Below are positions 15,905 to 25,524 of a stretch of DNA of 64,000 nt, piece after piece (position 1 is the stretch's first letter; the number at the start of each line of letters is the position of its first letter). The position numbers and the translations under genes are program-made. The notes beneath the pieces were generated by a model. That model saw only the letters and a list, made by a program, of their open reading frames with translations. It did not search any database and had not been told where the DNA came from. This DNA is from Halomonas cupida. GTDB taxonomy: Bacteria > Pseudomonadota > Gammaproteobacteria > Pseudomonadales > Halomonadaceae. The DNA is taken from the NCBI RefSeq assembly GCF_900142755.1, contig NZ_FRCA01000012.1:1-64000 (forward strand). Reading direction: 5' to 3'.

Positions 15905-17530
15905 ATGCCCAAGAACTCCAAGAGCCTCATCACCATGAAAAGAATCCGCCCTCTAACGTTCTGGCCTGCCTGCCTTTGTCTATGCGTGACGATCATCTAC
16001 ACGGTGATCGACAAGAACAACTTCATTTCGGCAACGTCGTCGCTCAACGACGCCATCATCGACCACTTGTCGTGGCTATTCGATCTCAGCGCCCTGTTCC
16101 TGGTCGGCGTCGTCATCTATGCGTTCTTTGCGCCCATCGGCCGCGTGCGAATCGGCGGTGAAGATGCAACGCCACTGCTTACCCCGTTCCGCTGGTTCGC
16201 TATTTCGCTGACCACGGTGATTGCCATGGGCATCCTGTTCTGGTCGGTGGCCGAGCCGATCGTGCACTATCAGGAGCCACCCGCCTACCTGGGTATCACA
16301 GCCCAGACTCCAGAGGCGATGCGCTTCGCCATGTCGACTATCTTCGTTCACTGGACTATCACGCCTTACAGCATCTACACCGTGGCCGCCCTGACCTTCG
16401 CGCTGTCCTTTCACAACTTGAAACTCAAGTTCTCCATCGGGTCGATGCTGCGTCCGCTGCTCGGCAAGCGAGTCAACGGCCTCGGAGGGCAGATCATCGA
16501 TGGCATAGCCCTGTTCGCCGTTGTGCTCGGCATGTCAGCCACCCTGTCATCGGGCATTCTGGTCATTGCCGACGGACTGGCGGCGACCTTCGGTATCGGC
16601 AAGTCGCCACTGGTGCTGGCCATCATCGCCATCGTCATCATCGGGTCTGCCATCCTGTCGGCCGCCACCGGCCTGCACCGCGGTATCCAGACACTAGCTC
16701 GCATCAATACCTGGCTGTACTTCATCGGTGCCATTTTCATCTTCGTGGTCGGCCCTACTACCTTCATTCTTTCGATCGGCGTCGAATCACTCGGCGTCTA
16801 TCTGTCCGACTTCTTCTCAAGGTCTCTGGCGACAGGTGCCTCAGGAAATAGCCAGTGGCCCGGTTGGTGGACCGTTGCCTTCTTCGCCAGCTGGTTTGCC
16901 TGGGCACCGTTGAGCTGCCTATTTCTTGGTAAGATTGCGCGCGGCTATCGAGTCAGGCAGTTCATCATCGTCAACCTGCTACTGCCATCAGCCTTTAGCT
17001 TTCTCTGGTTCAGCATCTTCAGCGGATCATCGCTGTTTTTCGATATGACCCAGAACAACATCATGTACAACGCCTATCAGGAGAGCGGCTTCGCTTCGCT
17101 GATCTACATTCTGTTCGATCAGTTACCAGGTAGCACGATCCTCAGTGCACTTTTCATCTTTGCCTGCGTCATCACCTTCATCACCGCCGCGGACTCCAAT
17201 ACCGATGCCATCGGAGGGCTTTGTACCCACGGGGTCACCGCCGACAACACTTCGTCACCGCTTTGGGTCAAGGCCATGTGGGGAGGTGCCGTGGCCTTCG
17301 TAGCCTGGGTCAGCGCGAGCTATATCGGCGTCGATGGCATCAAGATGCTCTTCAATCTATCAGGGGTTCCCGGTCTGATGATCGTCGTCTGCGCCGCGGC
17401 AGCTTTCCTCAAGATGTGTCGTCAGGTCGAACTCACAAGCCAGGGTGCCTTGCTGACCGAAAGGGCCCTTGATACCTGGGAGTCCCGCCGTTGCGCTCCT
17501 TTGATCAAGGCCCCTCCACTGCAACCGTGA
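15905..17530 (+). CDS. BCCT family transporter (first copy)
   Basis: The 541-residue protein has about 12 transmembrane segments of the betaine/carnitine/choline transporter family. Hallmarks are MGILFWSVAEPIVHY (TM3 region), WTITPYSIYTVAALTFALSF, and the Trp-rich signature WFAWAPLSCLFLGKIARGY. It would import a zwitterionic quaternary ammonium or sulfonium compound with sodium or protons. The typical long C-terminal osmosensing tail is absent, suggesting nutrient uptake rather than osmoregulation. It closes the fae-AKR-ALDH gene string, which implies its cargo feeds those enzymes. The start is uncertain: GTG 15902, ATG 15905 and ATG 15935 are all in frame without a clear Shine-Dalgarno. Confidence 0.88.
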   Translation: MPKNSKSLITMKRIRPLTFWPACLCLCVTIIYTVIDKNNFISATSSLNDAIIDHLSWLFDLSALFLVGVVIYAFFAPIGRVRIGGEDATPLLTPFRWFAISLTTVIAMGILFWSVAEPIVHYQEPPAYLGITAQTPEAMRFAMSTIFVHWTITPYSIYTVAALTFALSFHNLKLKFSIGSMLRPLLGKRVNGLGGQIIDGIALFAVVLGMSATLSSGILVIADGLAATFGIGKSPLVLAIIAIVIIGSAILSAATGLHRGIQTLARINTWLYFIGAIFIFVVGPTTFILSIGVESLGVYLSDFFSRSLATGASGNSQWPGWWTVAFFASWFAWAPLSCLFLGKIARGYRVRQFIIVNLLLPSAFSFLWFSIFSGSSLFFDMTQNNIMYNAYQESGFASLIYILFDQLPGSTILSALFIFACVITFITAADSNTDAIGGLCTHGVTADNTSSPLWVKAMWGGAVAFVAWVSASYIGVDGIKMLFNLSGVPGLMIVVCAAAAFLKMCRQVELTSQGALLTERALDTWESRRCAPLIKAPPLQP

Positions 17531-17552
17531 CCACGGCGATTCACTGGCGCCT

Positions 17553-17572
17553 CAGCCCTCTCAAGAGGGCTG
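17553..17572. terminator. Bidirectional terminator-like hairpin
   Basis: CAGCCCTC and GAGGGCTG form a perfect 8-bp stem around a four-base loop (TCAA), midway between the convergent BCCT and LysR genes. There is no long T tract on either side, so rho-independent strength is uncertain. Confidence 0.6.
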
Positions 17573-17595
17573 GAACGTCAGTGATCGCACACCGG

Positions 17596-18465
17596 CTACT
17601 GCGCTCGAGAGCTCTCTTCCTGCAACCACTGGGCGAAGGCTTGTACGCGTCCTACAGCCATCGATCGTTGAGGAATATCGAGCCAGTATCCATAGGGGCC
17701 GTTGACCTCAATGTCCGACAGCGGTACCAAGTCGCCTTCGGCCAGTTCTTCCACCGCCATATGAGCGTCGATAAGAGCGAGCCCCACTCCCTTTCGAGCC
17801 GCCCGAATTACCTGGGTCAGACTGGAAAACTCGATCCCCTTGCGCCGTCGGTCAACCTCTCGCTCGGCCTTGGCCAACCAGTCTGTCCACATGCCCAGCC
17901 GTTGGCCTCCTTCCAGCACGTGCAGCAGAGGCTGCTCATCCAGCAGGTCATCGAGTTCAGCGGCGGCGAGCCAGGGCGGCCCCATCAAAATGTGGCGTTC
18001 CACGAACAGTAGCTCCGAATGACCACTGGCTTCGGCCCCGGTACCGAACCGAATCTCACAATCACAGCGTTCATCGGCGGCAGTCAGAAGCGATACATCG
18101 ACCTGAGGCATCTGGGCCGCCAAGGCACCCAACCGAGGTGACAACCAGTGGGTGGCAAAGGCCGGTGGTGCCACCAGGCGCAGGCAGGCACTTCCGTCAT
18201 CAGGATCCAGCGTCGTCACGCCGTCTTCCAGCCGATCGAAGGCATCCGTCACCCAAGGCAGTAGTGCCCTGCCGTTGTCGGTCAGGACGAGCCCGTGGGA
18301 ATGACGCTCGAACAGCGTCACACCGAGCGACTGCTCAAGAGACTTTATCTGGCGGCTAACGGCCCCCTGAGTGACAAACAGCGCCTTGGCCGCCTTGCCG
18401 AAGCTAAGCTGGCGAGCAGTCTCCTCGAAGAACCTGAGCGCGGTCAGGGAAGGTAATCGTCGCAT
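17596..18465 (-). CDS. LysR family regulator, GcvA-like (first)
   Basis: The 289-residue protein begins MRRLPSLTALRFFEETARQL, with the helix-turn-helix AAKALFVTQGAVSRQIKSLE and a wing ending LFERHSHGL. These are typical of the GcvA/AmpR branch, which often uses amino-acid-like effectors. I choose the ATG at 18465, 9 bases after GGAG; an ATG at 18483 is also open. It is convergent with the first BCCT gene and lies head-to-tail with a second, similar LysR gene. It may control one of the flanking catabolic strings; no operator can be assigned. Confidence 0.88.
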   Translation of the reverse strand: MRRLPSLTALRFFEETARQLSFGKAAKALFVTQGAVSRQIKSLEQSLGVTLFERHSHGLVLTDNGRALLPWVTDAFDRLEDGVTTLDPDDGSACLRLVAPPAFATHWLSPRLGALAAQMPQVDVSLLTAADERCDCEIRFGTGAEASGHSELLFVERHILMGPPWLAAAELDDLLDEQPLLHVLEGGQRLGMWTDWLAKAEREVDRRRKGIEFSSLTQVIRAARKGVGLALIDAHMAVEELAEGDLVPLSDIEVNGPYGYWLDIPQRSMAVGRVQAFAQWLQEESSRAQ

Positions 18466-18608
18466 CAGTCGGCTCCAGAACATTCGCTATATCCATCACC
18501 CAGGATCCCACAACACCACACCCGTTGAGGTCACCGTGGCATCCTCATCTGCGGGATCTTACGCCAGACTAGACTTCGTGTGGGTTGTTCCGTGGTACGG
18601 CTAGCTCA

Positions 18609-19499
18609 TCAGTGTGCCGCCACCACACTCAGCAGCCAATCGTAGAGCAGCCTTATCGGAGGTTGGTCGGCCTGACCGGGCCGGGTCACGAACCAATAGG
18701 ACTGGTGGCCCGGCATCTCAGCCGCCAGTGGTTGCACCAGTTCCCCTCGAGCGAGCTCCCGAGCCACCATGGCACGATCAGCGATGGTCACGCCGAGTCC
18801 TTCCAACGCCGCTCGGATCGCCAGCTCCAAAAGATCGAATTCAAGCCCGTCTTCGGTGGAGACATGTTCGATACCAGCGGCATCGAGCCAGTGACGCCAA
18901 GTAGGGAAGCGATCTTCCGGCGTGCGCATCACGTGCAACAACGTCTGCTCTGCCAACTCAAGCGGTCTGCCATCCCGTAACAGTCGCGGCGAGCACACCG
19001 CGATGTGGCTTTCCTGCATCAGGAAGTGGGTATCAACGTCGTGCCAGTCGCCGGCGCCGAAACGAATCGCCGCGTCCATGGCGCTGTCATTTGTCAGCCC
19101 GTCATCAGCACGGGTCGCGAGCGTCAGCGACAGGCTCGGGTAGCGCGTACGTAAATCCTTGAGCCGAGGCACCAACCAGCGGCTAGCGAGGGTAGGTGGA
19201 ACATTTAGACGCAGACGGGTGACCGAGGTCGGCGCCTGAAGGTCTCGCACGCTCAGCGCAATACGATCGAATGACGCGCTTAGCGCCGGCACCAGGCGAC
19301 GGCCAGCGGCAGTCAGCCGGAGACGACCGGGATGCCGCTCGAACAGTGACACACCGAGTTGCTCCTCGAGATGGCGCACCTGTCGGCTGACGGCACTCTG
19401 AGTGACGTGCAGGCGCTTAGCTGCGGCGGTGAAACTCTGGCACTGGGCAGCCGCCTCGAAGGCTTTGAGGGCATTCAACGGCGGGAGCTGACGACTCAA
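18609..19499 (-). CDS. LysR family regulator, GcvA-like (second)
   Basis: The 296-residue protein (MSRQLPPLNALKAFEAAAQC; helix-turn-helix AAKRLHVTQSAVSRQVRHLE; wing LFERHPGRLRLT) has the same architecture as its neighbour at 17596 but clearly diverged sequence, so it is an old paralogue rather than a recent duplication. It is divergent from the aldehyde dehydrogenase gene at 19677 across about 180 bases, the usual position for a regulator of the 19677-25298 operon. The effector is presumably the imported compound or a breakdown product; that is inference. Confidence 0.88.
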   Translation of the reverse strand: MSRQLPPLNALKAFEAAAQCQSFTAAAKRLHVTQSAVSRQVRHLEEQLGVSLFERHPGRLRLTAAGRRLVPALSASFDRIALSVRDLQAPTSVTRLRLNVPPTLASRWLVPRLKDLRTRYPSLSLTLATRADDGLTNDSAMDAAIRFGAGDWHDVDTHFLMQESHIAVCSPRLLRDGRPLELAEQTLLHVMRTPEDRFPTWRHWLDAAGIEHVSTEDGLEFDLLELAIRAALEGLGVTIADRAMVARELARGELVQPLAAEMPGHQSYWFVTRPGQADQPPIRLLYDWLLSVVAAH

Positions 19500-19676
19500 G
19501 AAACACCTCCAGTCATGCGTTTTTGTCTCACGAAAAGCGCCTTAACTTCACAATGTACACCTTTAGTCGGCAACCCCATGTGTTTTTCTCATACCCGAGC
19601 GACCAAATCGTCGTTTGTCGAGCCTTCTGCCTCGCCTCAGACTGACGCCATCACTTCCCCGACCGGAGAGTCCACC

Positions 19677-21194
19677 ATGACATTGCCACTGCCCCCCGGC
19701 AGCCGTGACCGCGACGGCTGGCACGCGCTGGCCCAGTCCCTGCCACTCCCCCGGCAGGCTTACATCGGCGGTACTTGGTGCAATTCCCAGAGTGGCCAGA
19801 CCTTTGCCACGCAGAACCCGGCCACCGGCAATGTGCTAACCGAAATTGCAGCTTGCCAAGCTTCTGACGTGGATCGCGCCGTAGCCATTGCTCGCGAAGG
19901 TTTCGCCAGCGGTGAATGGCGGGACTTGCCACCCACCGAGCGCAAGACGTGTATGCTGGCGTGGGCATCGGCCATCGACGCTCACACTGACGAAATCGCC
20001 CTGCTCGAGACACTAGAGACCGGCAAGCCGATCACCCAAACCACCAGCGTCGACGTCCCCGGCCTGGTCAGTAGCCTGCGTTGGTACGCCGAGGCCCTCG
20101 ACAAGCTTTACGGCGAGACGGCTCCCAACGGCGCCACGAGCCTGTGCATTGTCGACCGCGAGCCAGTCGGCGTCGTGGCTGCCGTCGTGCCTTGGAACTA
20201 TCCGTTGATTATCGCTGGCTGGAAAATCGGCCCGGCACTGGGCGCTGGCAATTCCGTCATTCTCAAACCTGCCGAGCAGTCGAGCCTCGCTACTTTACGC
20301 GTCGCCTCGCTGGCGCTCGACGCTGGAATCCCCGCAAGCGCCTTCCAGGTCATCACGGGACTCGGCCATGAGGCCGGCCGGGCACTAGGTCTGCACCCCG
20401 ACGTCGATGCAATCGGCTTCACCGGGTCCACTGAGATCGGTAAGAAATTTCTCGAATACTCGGCACATTCCAACATGAAGCGCATTGGCCTGGAGTGCGG
20501 AGGAAAGAGCCCCCACATCGTTACCCGTGACGTTACCGACCTGGACCTGATCGCCCAGTACGTCGCCTACGGTGTCTGGTACAACCAGGGCGAAACCTGC
20601 CACGCTGGCACCCGCCTGATCGTCGACCGCGCGATCAAGGACGATCTGCTGCCACGCATCGCTGAATGGGCCCAGAGACTGCAACCAGGCGATCCTCTGG
20701 ATCCCGACACCACCATGGGTGCCATGATCGAGCCGTCCCACGCCGACAAGGTACTCGACTATATCGAGCGCGGTAAAGCCGAGGGTGCTCGTCTGCTATT
20801 CGGTGGTGAGCGGGTACTCAAGGACAGCGGCGGTGACTTTATTTCGCCAGCGATCTTCGATGACGTCGACAATCACATGACCATCGCCCAGGAGGAGATC
20901 TTTGGGCCGGTGCTGGTGGTGATTTCGGTGGATGGGGTCGATGAGGCGCTCGCCATCGCCAACGATTCGGACTACGGTCTCGGCGCCGCCATCTGGACCG
21001 ATCGCATCAACGATGCTCACCGCGCTGCACGCACGTTGCGTGCCGGCACCGTGTGGGTCAACTGCTATGACCACACCTCGATCAATGCCCCCTTCGGTGG
21101 CTTCAAGCAGTCCGGTCAGGGGCGCGACAAGTCACTGCATGCGTTCGACAAGTACACCGAACTCAAGACGACCTGGATCAACCTGGGGAACTGA
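19677..21194 (+). CDS. Aldehyde dehydrogenase (PuuC / gamma-glutamyl-aminobutyraldehyde dehydrogenase-like)
   Basis: The 505-residue protein has ALDH motifs: AAVVPWNYPLIIAGWKIGPA, GFTGSTEIGKKFLEYS, catalytic Glu in IGLECGGKSPHIV and catalytic Cys in NQGETCHAGTRLIVDR. LECGGKS and NQGE-C-AGTR are features of PuuC-like and related betaine-aldehyde-active enzymes that oxidise amino- or ammonio-aldehydes. The start is the ATG 6 bases after GGAGAG; the longer upstream frame lacks family sequence. It opens an operon with the alcohol dehydrogenase one base downstream, so alcohol to aldehyde to acid oxidation is the likely sequence. Confidence 0.88.
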   Translation: MTLPLPPGSRDRDGWHALAQSLPLPRQAYIGGTWCNSQSGQTFATQNPATGNVLTEIAACQASDVDRAVAIAREGFASGEWRDLPPTERKTCMLAWASAIDAHTDEIALLETLETGKPITQTTSVDVPGLVSSLRWYAEALDKLYGETAPNGATSLCIVDREPVGVVAAVVPWNYPLIIAGWKIGPALGAGNSVILKPAEQSSLATLRVASLALDAGIPASAFQVITGLGHEAGRALGLHPDVDAIGFTGSTEIGKKFLEYSAHSNMKRIGLECGGKSPHIVTRDVTDLDLIAQYVAYGVWYNQGETCHAGTRLIVDRAIKDDLLPRIAEWAQRLQPGDPLDPDTTMGAMIEPSHADKVLDYIERGKAEGARLLFGGERVLKDSGGDFISPAIFDDVDNHMTIAQEEIFGPVLVVISVDGVDEALAIANDSDYGLGAAIWTDRINDAHRAARTLRAGTVWVNCYDHTSINAPFGGFKQSGQGRDKSLHAFDKYTELKTTWINLGN

Positions 21195-21195
21195 C

Positions 21196-22386
21196 ATGCT
21201 GACCACTTTCGATACTGGCCGACAGGCCCAACTGTACGTGGGCGCGGGGGGACTATCGCGCCTCGCTGAACTGAGCCGCTCGTACAACGCAAAAAGCGCG
21301 CTGGTGGTGACCGATGCGGGCATCCGTGACAGCGGCTTGCTAGACCGTGTCATCACCGCCGTCGGTGATGAGCTTCGCATCGAGACCTTTGTGGCCCCCA
21401 GCGGCGAACCACACCTCGCCACAGTCGATGCCGGAGCCGAGGCCGTACGCCGACTCGACACGCCCATCGTGATCGGCGTAGGCGGTGGTACCGCGCTCGA
21501 TATCGCCAAGTTGTTAGCGGCTCTGGCGGTCAGCCCCGGCTCCATGTCGGACTATCTGCTGGCAAAAACGCCATGGTCCGGGCGCGCCTTGGCGTTGATG
21601 ATCCCGACCACGTCAGGCACAGGATCCGAGGTCACCCGCACCTCGATCGTGGCCGACGCGAATGGGCTAAAGCAGTGGGCATGGGGCAACGAGCTGCTGC
21701 CCGACGCAGTGCTGCTGGATCCGGAACTGACCCGCTCGCTGCCACGCTCGCTGACCGCCGCCACCGGCCTCGATGCCTTGATCCACGCCCTGGAGGCCAC
21801 CACCGGGAAGGGCCGCCACTCCTTTATCCAGGCGCCGGCCCTCGAGGCTATCAGGCTCGTAGGACGAGCCCTACCGCAGGCCATTCGCGAGCCCAACGAC
21901 CTCGTTGCTCGCCAACAAATGCAGGCTGCCGCTTGCCTGGCAGGCCAAGCCATCGATAACGGCGGTACGGGCCTTGGCCATAACATCGGCCATGCCCTCG
22001 GTAGCCTCTATCATCTTCCTCATGGGATCGCTGTGACGCTCGGCGTCGAGGCGACCCTGGCCTGGTCGATCGAAGGCAACGAGGACATCTTCGAGCCCTC
22101 GGCCAATGCGCTGCGCCAAGGCGCTTCCCCCCGCGAGCTGCCGACACTGTTCAGCGAACTGGTGGACGCTGTCCACTTCAATGAGGCGTTAGCCACCTTT
22201 GCCTCTCGACGGCTGGACCCCGCTGCTCTGGCCGAGGCCATGCAGGCTGAGGAAAACGCCCCTATGGCTCACAACGCCGCCCGACAGCCCGGCACCGACG
22301 ATTGGCAAGCCCTGGCCAAAGCAACAGTGGCGCTGTTCGAGCAACGCGTCAGCACCCTGACCATCGCCGAGGAGTCGCCAGCATGA
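21196..22386 (+). CDS. Iron-containing (group III) alcohol dehydrogenase
   Basis: The 396-residue protein is a two-domain Fe-ADH: nucleotide-binding GVGGGTALDIAKLLAAL, the TTSGTGSEVT segment, and metal ligands in TGLDALIHALEA and GLGHNIGHALGSLYHLPHG (Asp, His, His, His). Family members oxidise primary alcohols with NAD(P), including choline-like and 3-hydroxypropionate-type substrates. It begins one base after the aldehyde dehydrogenase stop and overlaps the next gene by ATGA. It probably performs the first oxidation of the imported or dehydrated compound. Confidence 0.9.
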   Translation: MLTTFDTGRQAQLYVGAGGLSRLAELSRSYNAKSALVVTDAGIRDSGLLDRVITAVGDELRIETFVAPSGEPHLATVDAGAEAVRRLDTPIVIGVGGGTALDIAKLLAALAVSPGSMSDYLLAKTPWSGRALALMIPTTSGTGSEVTRTSIVADANGLKQWAWGNELLPDAVLLDPELTRSLPRSLTAATGLDALIHALEATTGKGRHSFIQAPALEAIRLVGRALPQAIREPNDLVARQQMQAAACLAGQAIDNGGTGLGHNIGHALGSLYHLPHGIAVTLGVEATLAWSIEGNEDIFEPSANALRQGASPRELPTLFSELVDAVHFNEALATFASRRLDPAALAEAMQAEENAPMAHNAARQPGTDDWQALAKATVALFEQRVSTLTIAEESPA

Positions 22387-23525
22387 ATGTTATCGAGCGC
22401 ATCGAGATCAGCCATCACCAGCAGACGCTGCACCCCCCCTTCCCTGCAGCTTGGGATAGCCAACCACGCCAGCTGTTTCCTGCCACCATCGTGCGCGTGG
22501 TCGACAGCGAAGGGCGCGAGGGAATCGGATCCGGAGACGTGATGTACGGCTTCGACGACTTTCGGTCATTATTCATCGGCCAGGATCCGATCGCTCTCGA
22601 GCGCCATAGCGGCGTGCTCGACAACATCGGCTTTCACGCCGGGCGCTGCTGGCCATTGGAGGTGGCGCTATGGGATCTGGCAGGTAAGATCCGCGGCGAG
22701 CCTGTATGGCGAATGCTGGGAGGGGTGTCCAACCGACTGCGAGCTTACGCATCAAGCGGTACTCATCGTCCACTGGAGCAGGTTGTGGCATTTGCAGAAG
22801 ACGTCCGCGATGCCGGCTTCCCGGCGCTGAAGCTGCGCTTCGGACGAGCGAATATCGAAGATGACCTGGCTGCACTAACGGCCGTGCGCAAGACACTCGG
22901 CGCCGACATCGATCTGATGGTGGATTGTAACCAGGGGTGGCGTATGCCCTGGGACGTCAAGGCACCATGGGAACTCGCCAAGGCACGCGAGGTGGCCGAG
23001 GAGTTGATTCGCCACAATGTGCTGTGGATGGAGGAGCCGCTGTACCGCGGCGACTATCGTGGCATGGCCGAGCTGAACGCAGAGACCGGCGATCGCCTGC
23101 AAATCGCTGGTGGTGAAATGACTCGAGAGAGCTACGAGTTTATCGAGATGCTGCGCCAAGGCTGCCTAGACGTCTATCAGCCGGATGCGGTCTGCTCCAT
23201 AGGCCTGCTAGGCCTATCACGGCTGGCAAGCAGAGTCATCGAGGGCGGCAAATGGTTCACGCCGCATACCTGGGGCAATGGCATCGGCCTTGTGGCTAAC
23301 CTGCACCTCACCGCTGGCGCCGTAGGGCCCGATGGCTGCCCCTATCTAGAGTATCCCTTCGACCCACCGGAGTGGACGCCCGAGGCCCGCGACTACCCAC
23401 TTAAGACGCCGATCCTGCCCGACGCCGAAGGCTGGCTGGTCCTGGATGAGTCACCGGGGCTAGGCATCGAGCTTGACGAGACCCGGCTTGCCGCTACCCG
23501 CGCTGACCGGGCCACTTACCGCTGA
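22383..23525 (+). CDS. Enolase-superfamily enzyme, mandelate racemase / muconate lactonizing type
   Basis: The 380-residue protein has an N-terminal capping domain and a barrel with metal ligands in LMVDCNQGW (Asp), WMEEPLYRGD (Glu) and IAGGEMTRES (Glu), plus the general base His in FTPHTWGNGIG. The usual K-x-K on barrel strand 2 reads K-L-R here (ALKLRFGRAN). The family abstracts a proton alpha to a carboxylate and then racemises or dehydrates, commonly sugar acids, and in some lineages proline-betaine-type compounds. Lying between an alcohol dehydrogenase and a BCCT transporter, a betaine epimerase or hydroxy-acid dehydratase role is plausible but unproven. The start is the ATGA overlap. 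Confidence 0.85.
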   Translation: MNVIERIEISHHQQTLHPPFPAAWDSQPRQLFPATIVRVVDSEGREGIGSGDVMYGFDDFRSLFIGQDPIALERHSGVLDNIGFHAGRCWPLEVALWDLAGKIRGEPVWRMLGGVSNRLRAYASSGTHRPLEQVVAFAEDVRDAGFPALKLRFGRANIEDDLAALTAVRKTLGADIDLMVDCNQGWRMPWDVKAPWELAKAREVAEELIRHNVLWMEEPLYRGDYRGMAELNAETGDRLQIAGGEMTRESYEFIEMLRQGCLDVYQPDAVCSIGLLGLSRLASRVIEGGKWFTPHTWGNGIGLVANLHLTAGAVGPDGCPYLEYPFDPPEWTPEARDYPLKTPILPDAEGWLVLDESPGLGIELDETRLAATRADRATYR

Positions 23526-23654
23526 AGCCCTGTCCCTCCAGAACTGAAAGTCATGCCCCAGAACACCGAGCCGCCCCCAGGGTCGGCTCCCAACAGGAGA
23601 GTGCCACCTCGATATCGCACCGCCGTACCACACAACAACACTAAGGAGTTCGCC

Positions 23655-25298
23655 ATGTTCGGTTCATCCATCAGGCCATTGGTGTTTTGGCCTCCCTTTA
23701 GTCTGCTGCTGGTTGCCGTTACCGCAAGCCTTATCGATCTTGACGGTTTTCTCGCTGTTACTTCTACGCTCAATAACTTAGTACTTGAGCGCATCGGCTG
23801 GCTATTTTCACTGACCGCCGTTGTCATGGTCATCACCTGCCTGATCGCCTTTCTGTCCCCCCTTGGACGTATCCGCATTGGCGGCGAACAAGCCACTCCA
23901 CTGCTCAATCGCTGGCGCTGGTTCTCGATCACTCTGTGTACCACAGTGGCAGTCGGCATCATGTTCTGGTCCACCGCCGAACCGCTATATCACCTGCACT
24001 CGCCCCCCAACTCGATGGGTATAGTGGCCGGGTCAGCGGACGCCGCGCGCTTCTCGCTATCGACGCTTTACCTGCATTGGTCCTTCACTCCTTATGCGAT
24101 TTACAGTGTGCCGGCGTTGATGTTTGCGCTGATGCACTACAACCTCGGCAAACCCTTCTCGCTGGGCGCATTGTTCGTGCCACTGTTCGGCGACAAGCTG
24201 ATCGGTCGCAAGGGGCGAGCGCTGGATGCCCTGGCACTGTATGCCTTGGTCTGCGGCATGGCAGCATCCCTTGGCACTGGTGCCATGACACTCGCCGGCG
24301 GCGTCGATCGCTTTCTCGGTACCGGTACTGGACCACTCATGCTTGGTGTCATCATTCTGGCCATCGTCGCCACTTTCACCGCCTCCGCCGTCAGCGGTCT
24401 GCAACGTGGCATCGCTCGGCTATCCGCTCTGAACACCCGGGCCTTCTTCCTGTTCCTGATCTTCGTATTCCTGTTTGGCCCGACTATGACCGTACTCAAC
24501 TACGGCGTCGAAGCCGCCGGTGAGTATTTCGGCACCTTCATGCAGAAGAGCCTGTTCACCGGTGCCTTCGACGACGACCCATGGCCCAAGAACTGGAGCA
24601 TTTTCTATTGGGCCAACTGGATGACTTGGGCACCAATCACTGCGTTGTTTCTCGGAAAGATCTCTCGCGGCTACACGGTCCGCCAGTTCCTACTGATAAA
24701 CCTGTGCGCCCCAGCGCTGTTTTCCATTGCCTATATCACGGTGTTCAGTGGGGCCATGATCGATTTCGATCTGGCCTCCGAGGGTGCCATGTTTGAGCGA
24801 CTCGACGACAGCAGCGCCGGCTCCATGATCTATGCGCTGCTCAATGAGCTCCCCTTCAGCGGCATGACCGCCGCAGCCTTTTTGCTGATTGCGTTTCTGT
24901 CCTACGTCACCGCAGCCGACTCCAACACGGAAGCGATCAGTCAACTGTGCAGCACGGACAGTCAGACTGCCCTGTCCGGTGACGCAGAAGGCTCCAACGG
25001 TCGACTGGCCCTGAAGCTGATATGGGGCACCACCATTGGTCTGGTGGCATGGATCATGACCGCCTTCGTCGGTATCGACGGGATCAAGATGCTCTCGAAC
25101 CTTGGTGGCGTACCTGCACTGTTCATCGTCATGGGTGCCACCGCGGCGCTGTTGCGACTGGTCTCCGTCGGTACTGCAAAACTCGGCCTTGAACAAACCC
25201 CGTCGCGCAGTTACTCCCCCGAGGCGCACGATAAGTGGGAAAAGCGCCATTCGACCGGGCTGAAAGCCCAGTCCTCTCCCCCGCCCGAAGCGACCTGA
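23655..25298 (+). CDS. BCCT family transporter (second copy)
   Basis: The 547-residue protein resembles the first BCCT protein along its length: VGIMFWSTAEPLYHL, LYLHWSFTPYAIYSVPALMF, WMTWAPITALFLGKISRGY and YVTAADSNTEAI match the same positions. The two are paralogues that have diverged substantially. The start follows a strong AAGGAG by 6 bases; the frame upstream is not family sequence. It ends the ALDH-ADH-enolase operon and is followed by a strong terminator. As with the first copy, the C-terminal tail is short, pointing to substrate uptake for catabolism. Confidence 0.88.
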   Translation: MFGSSIRPLVFWPPFSLLLVAVTASLIDLDGFLAVTSTLNNLVLERIGWLFSLTAVVMVITCLIAFLSPLGRIRIGGEQATPLLNRWRWFSITLCTTVAVGIMFWSTAEPLYHLHSPPNSMGIVAGSADAARFSLSTLYLHWSFTPYAIYSVPALMFALMHYNLGKPFSLGALFVPLFGDKLIGRKGRALDALALYALVCGMAASLGTGAMTLAGGVDRFLGTGTGPLMLGVIILAIVATFTASAVSGLQRGIARLSALNTRAFFLFLIFVFLFGPTMTVLNYGVEAAGEYFGTFMQKSLFTGAFDDDPWPKNWSIFYWANWMTWAPITALFLGKISRGYTVRQFLLINLCAPALFSIAYITVFSGAMIDFDLASEGAMFERLDDSSAGSMIYALLNELPFSGMTAAAFLLIAFLSYVTAADSNTEAISQLCSTDSQTALSGDAEGSNGRLALKLIWGTTIGLVAWIMTAFVGIDGIKMLSNLGGVPALFIVMGATAALLRLVSVGTAKLGLEQTPSRSYSPEAHDKWEKRHSTGLKAQSSPPPEAT

Positions 25299-25341
25299 TC
25301 GGTTCATCGGCGGTTACCTTATCCCCGAATGAAGAGCGTAA

Positions 25342-25380
25342 GACAAAGCCCTCGCTGATATGATCAGCGAGGGCTTTGTC
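25342..25380. terminator. Strong terminator hairpin after the second BCCT operon
   Basis: GACAAAGCCCTCGCTGA is followed after five bases (TATGA) by its perfect complement, a 17-bp stem. No long T run follows, but the A-rich and T-rich stem bases allow transcription to end in either direction. Confidence 0.8.
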
Positions 25381-25524
25381 TGTTCATAAAGATGCCAGAT
25401 GCAGACCCTGAGTGCAGCAATATCATTATACGAGTAATAGCCTTTCGTGATACTTCGCAATTAGCTCACTCATCAGTTCTGTTGGCATTTGAAATAAAAA
25501 CACTTGCAGGGGAGTATATTCAGC

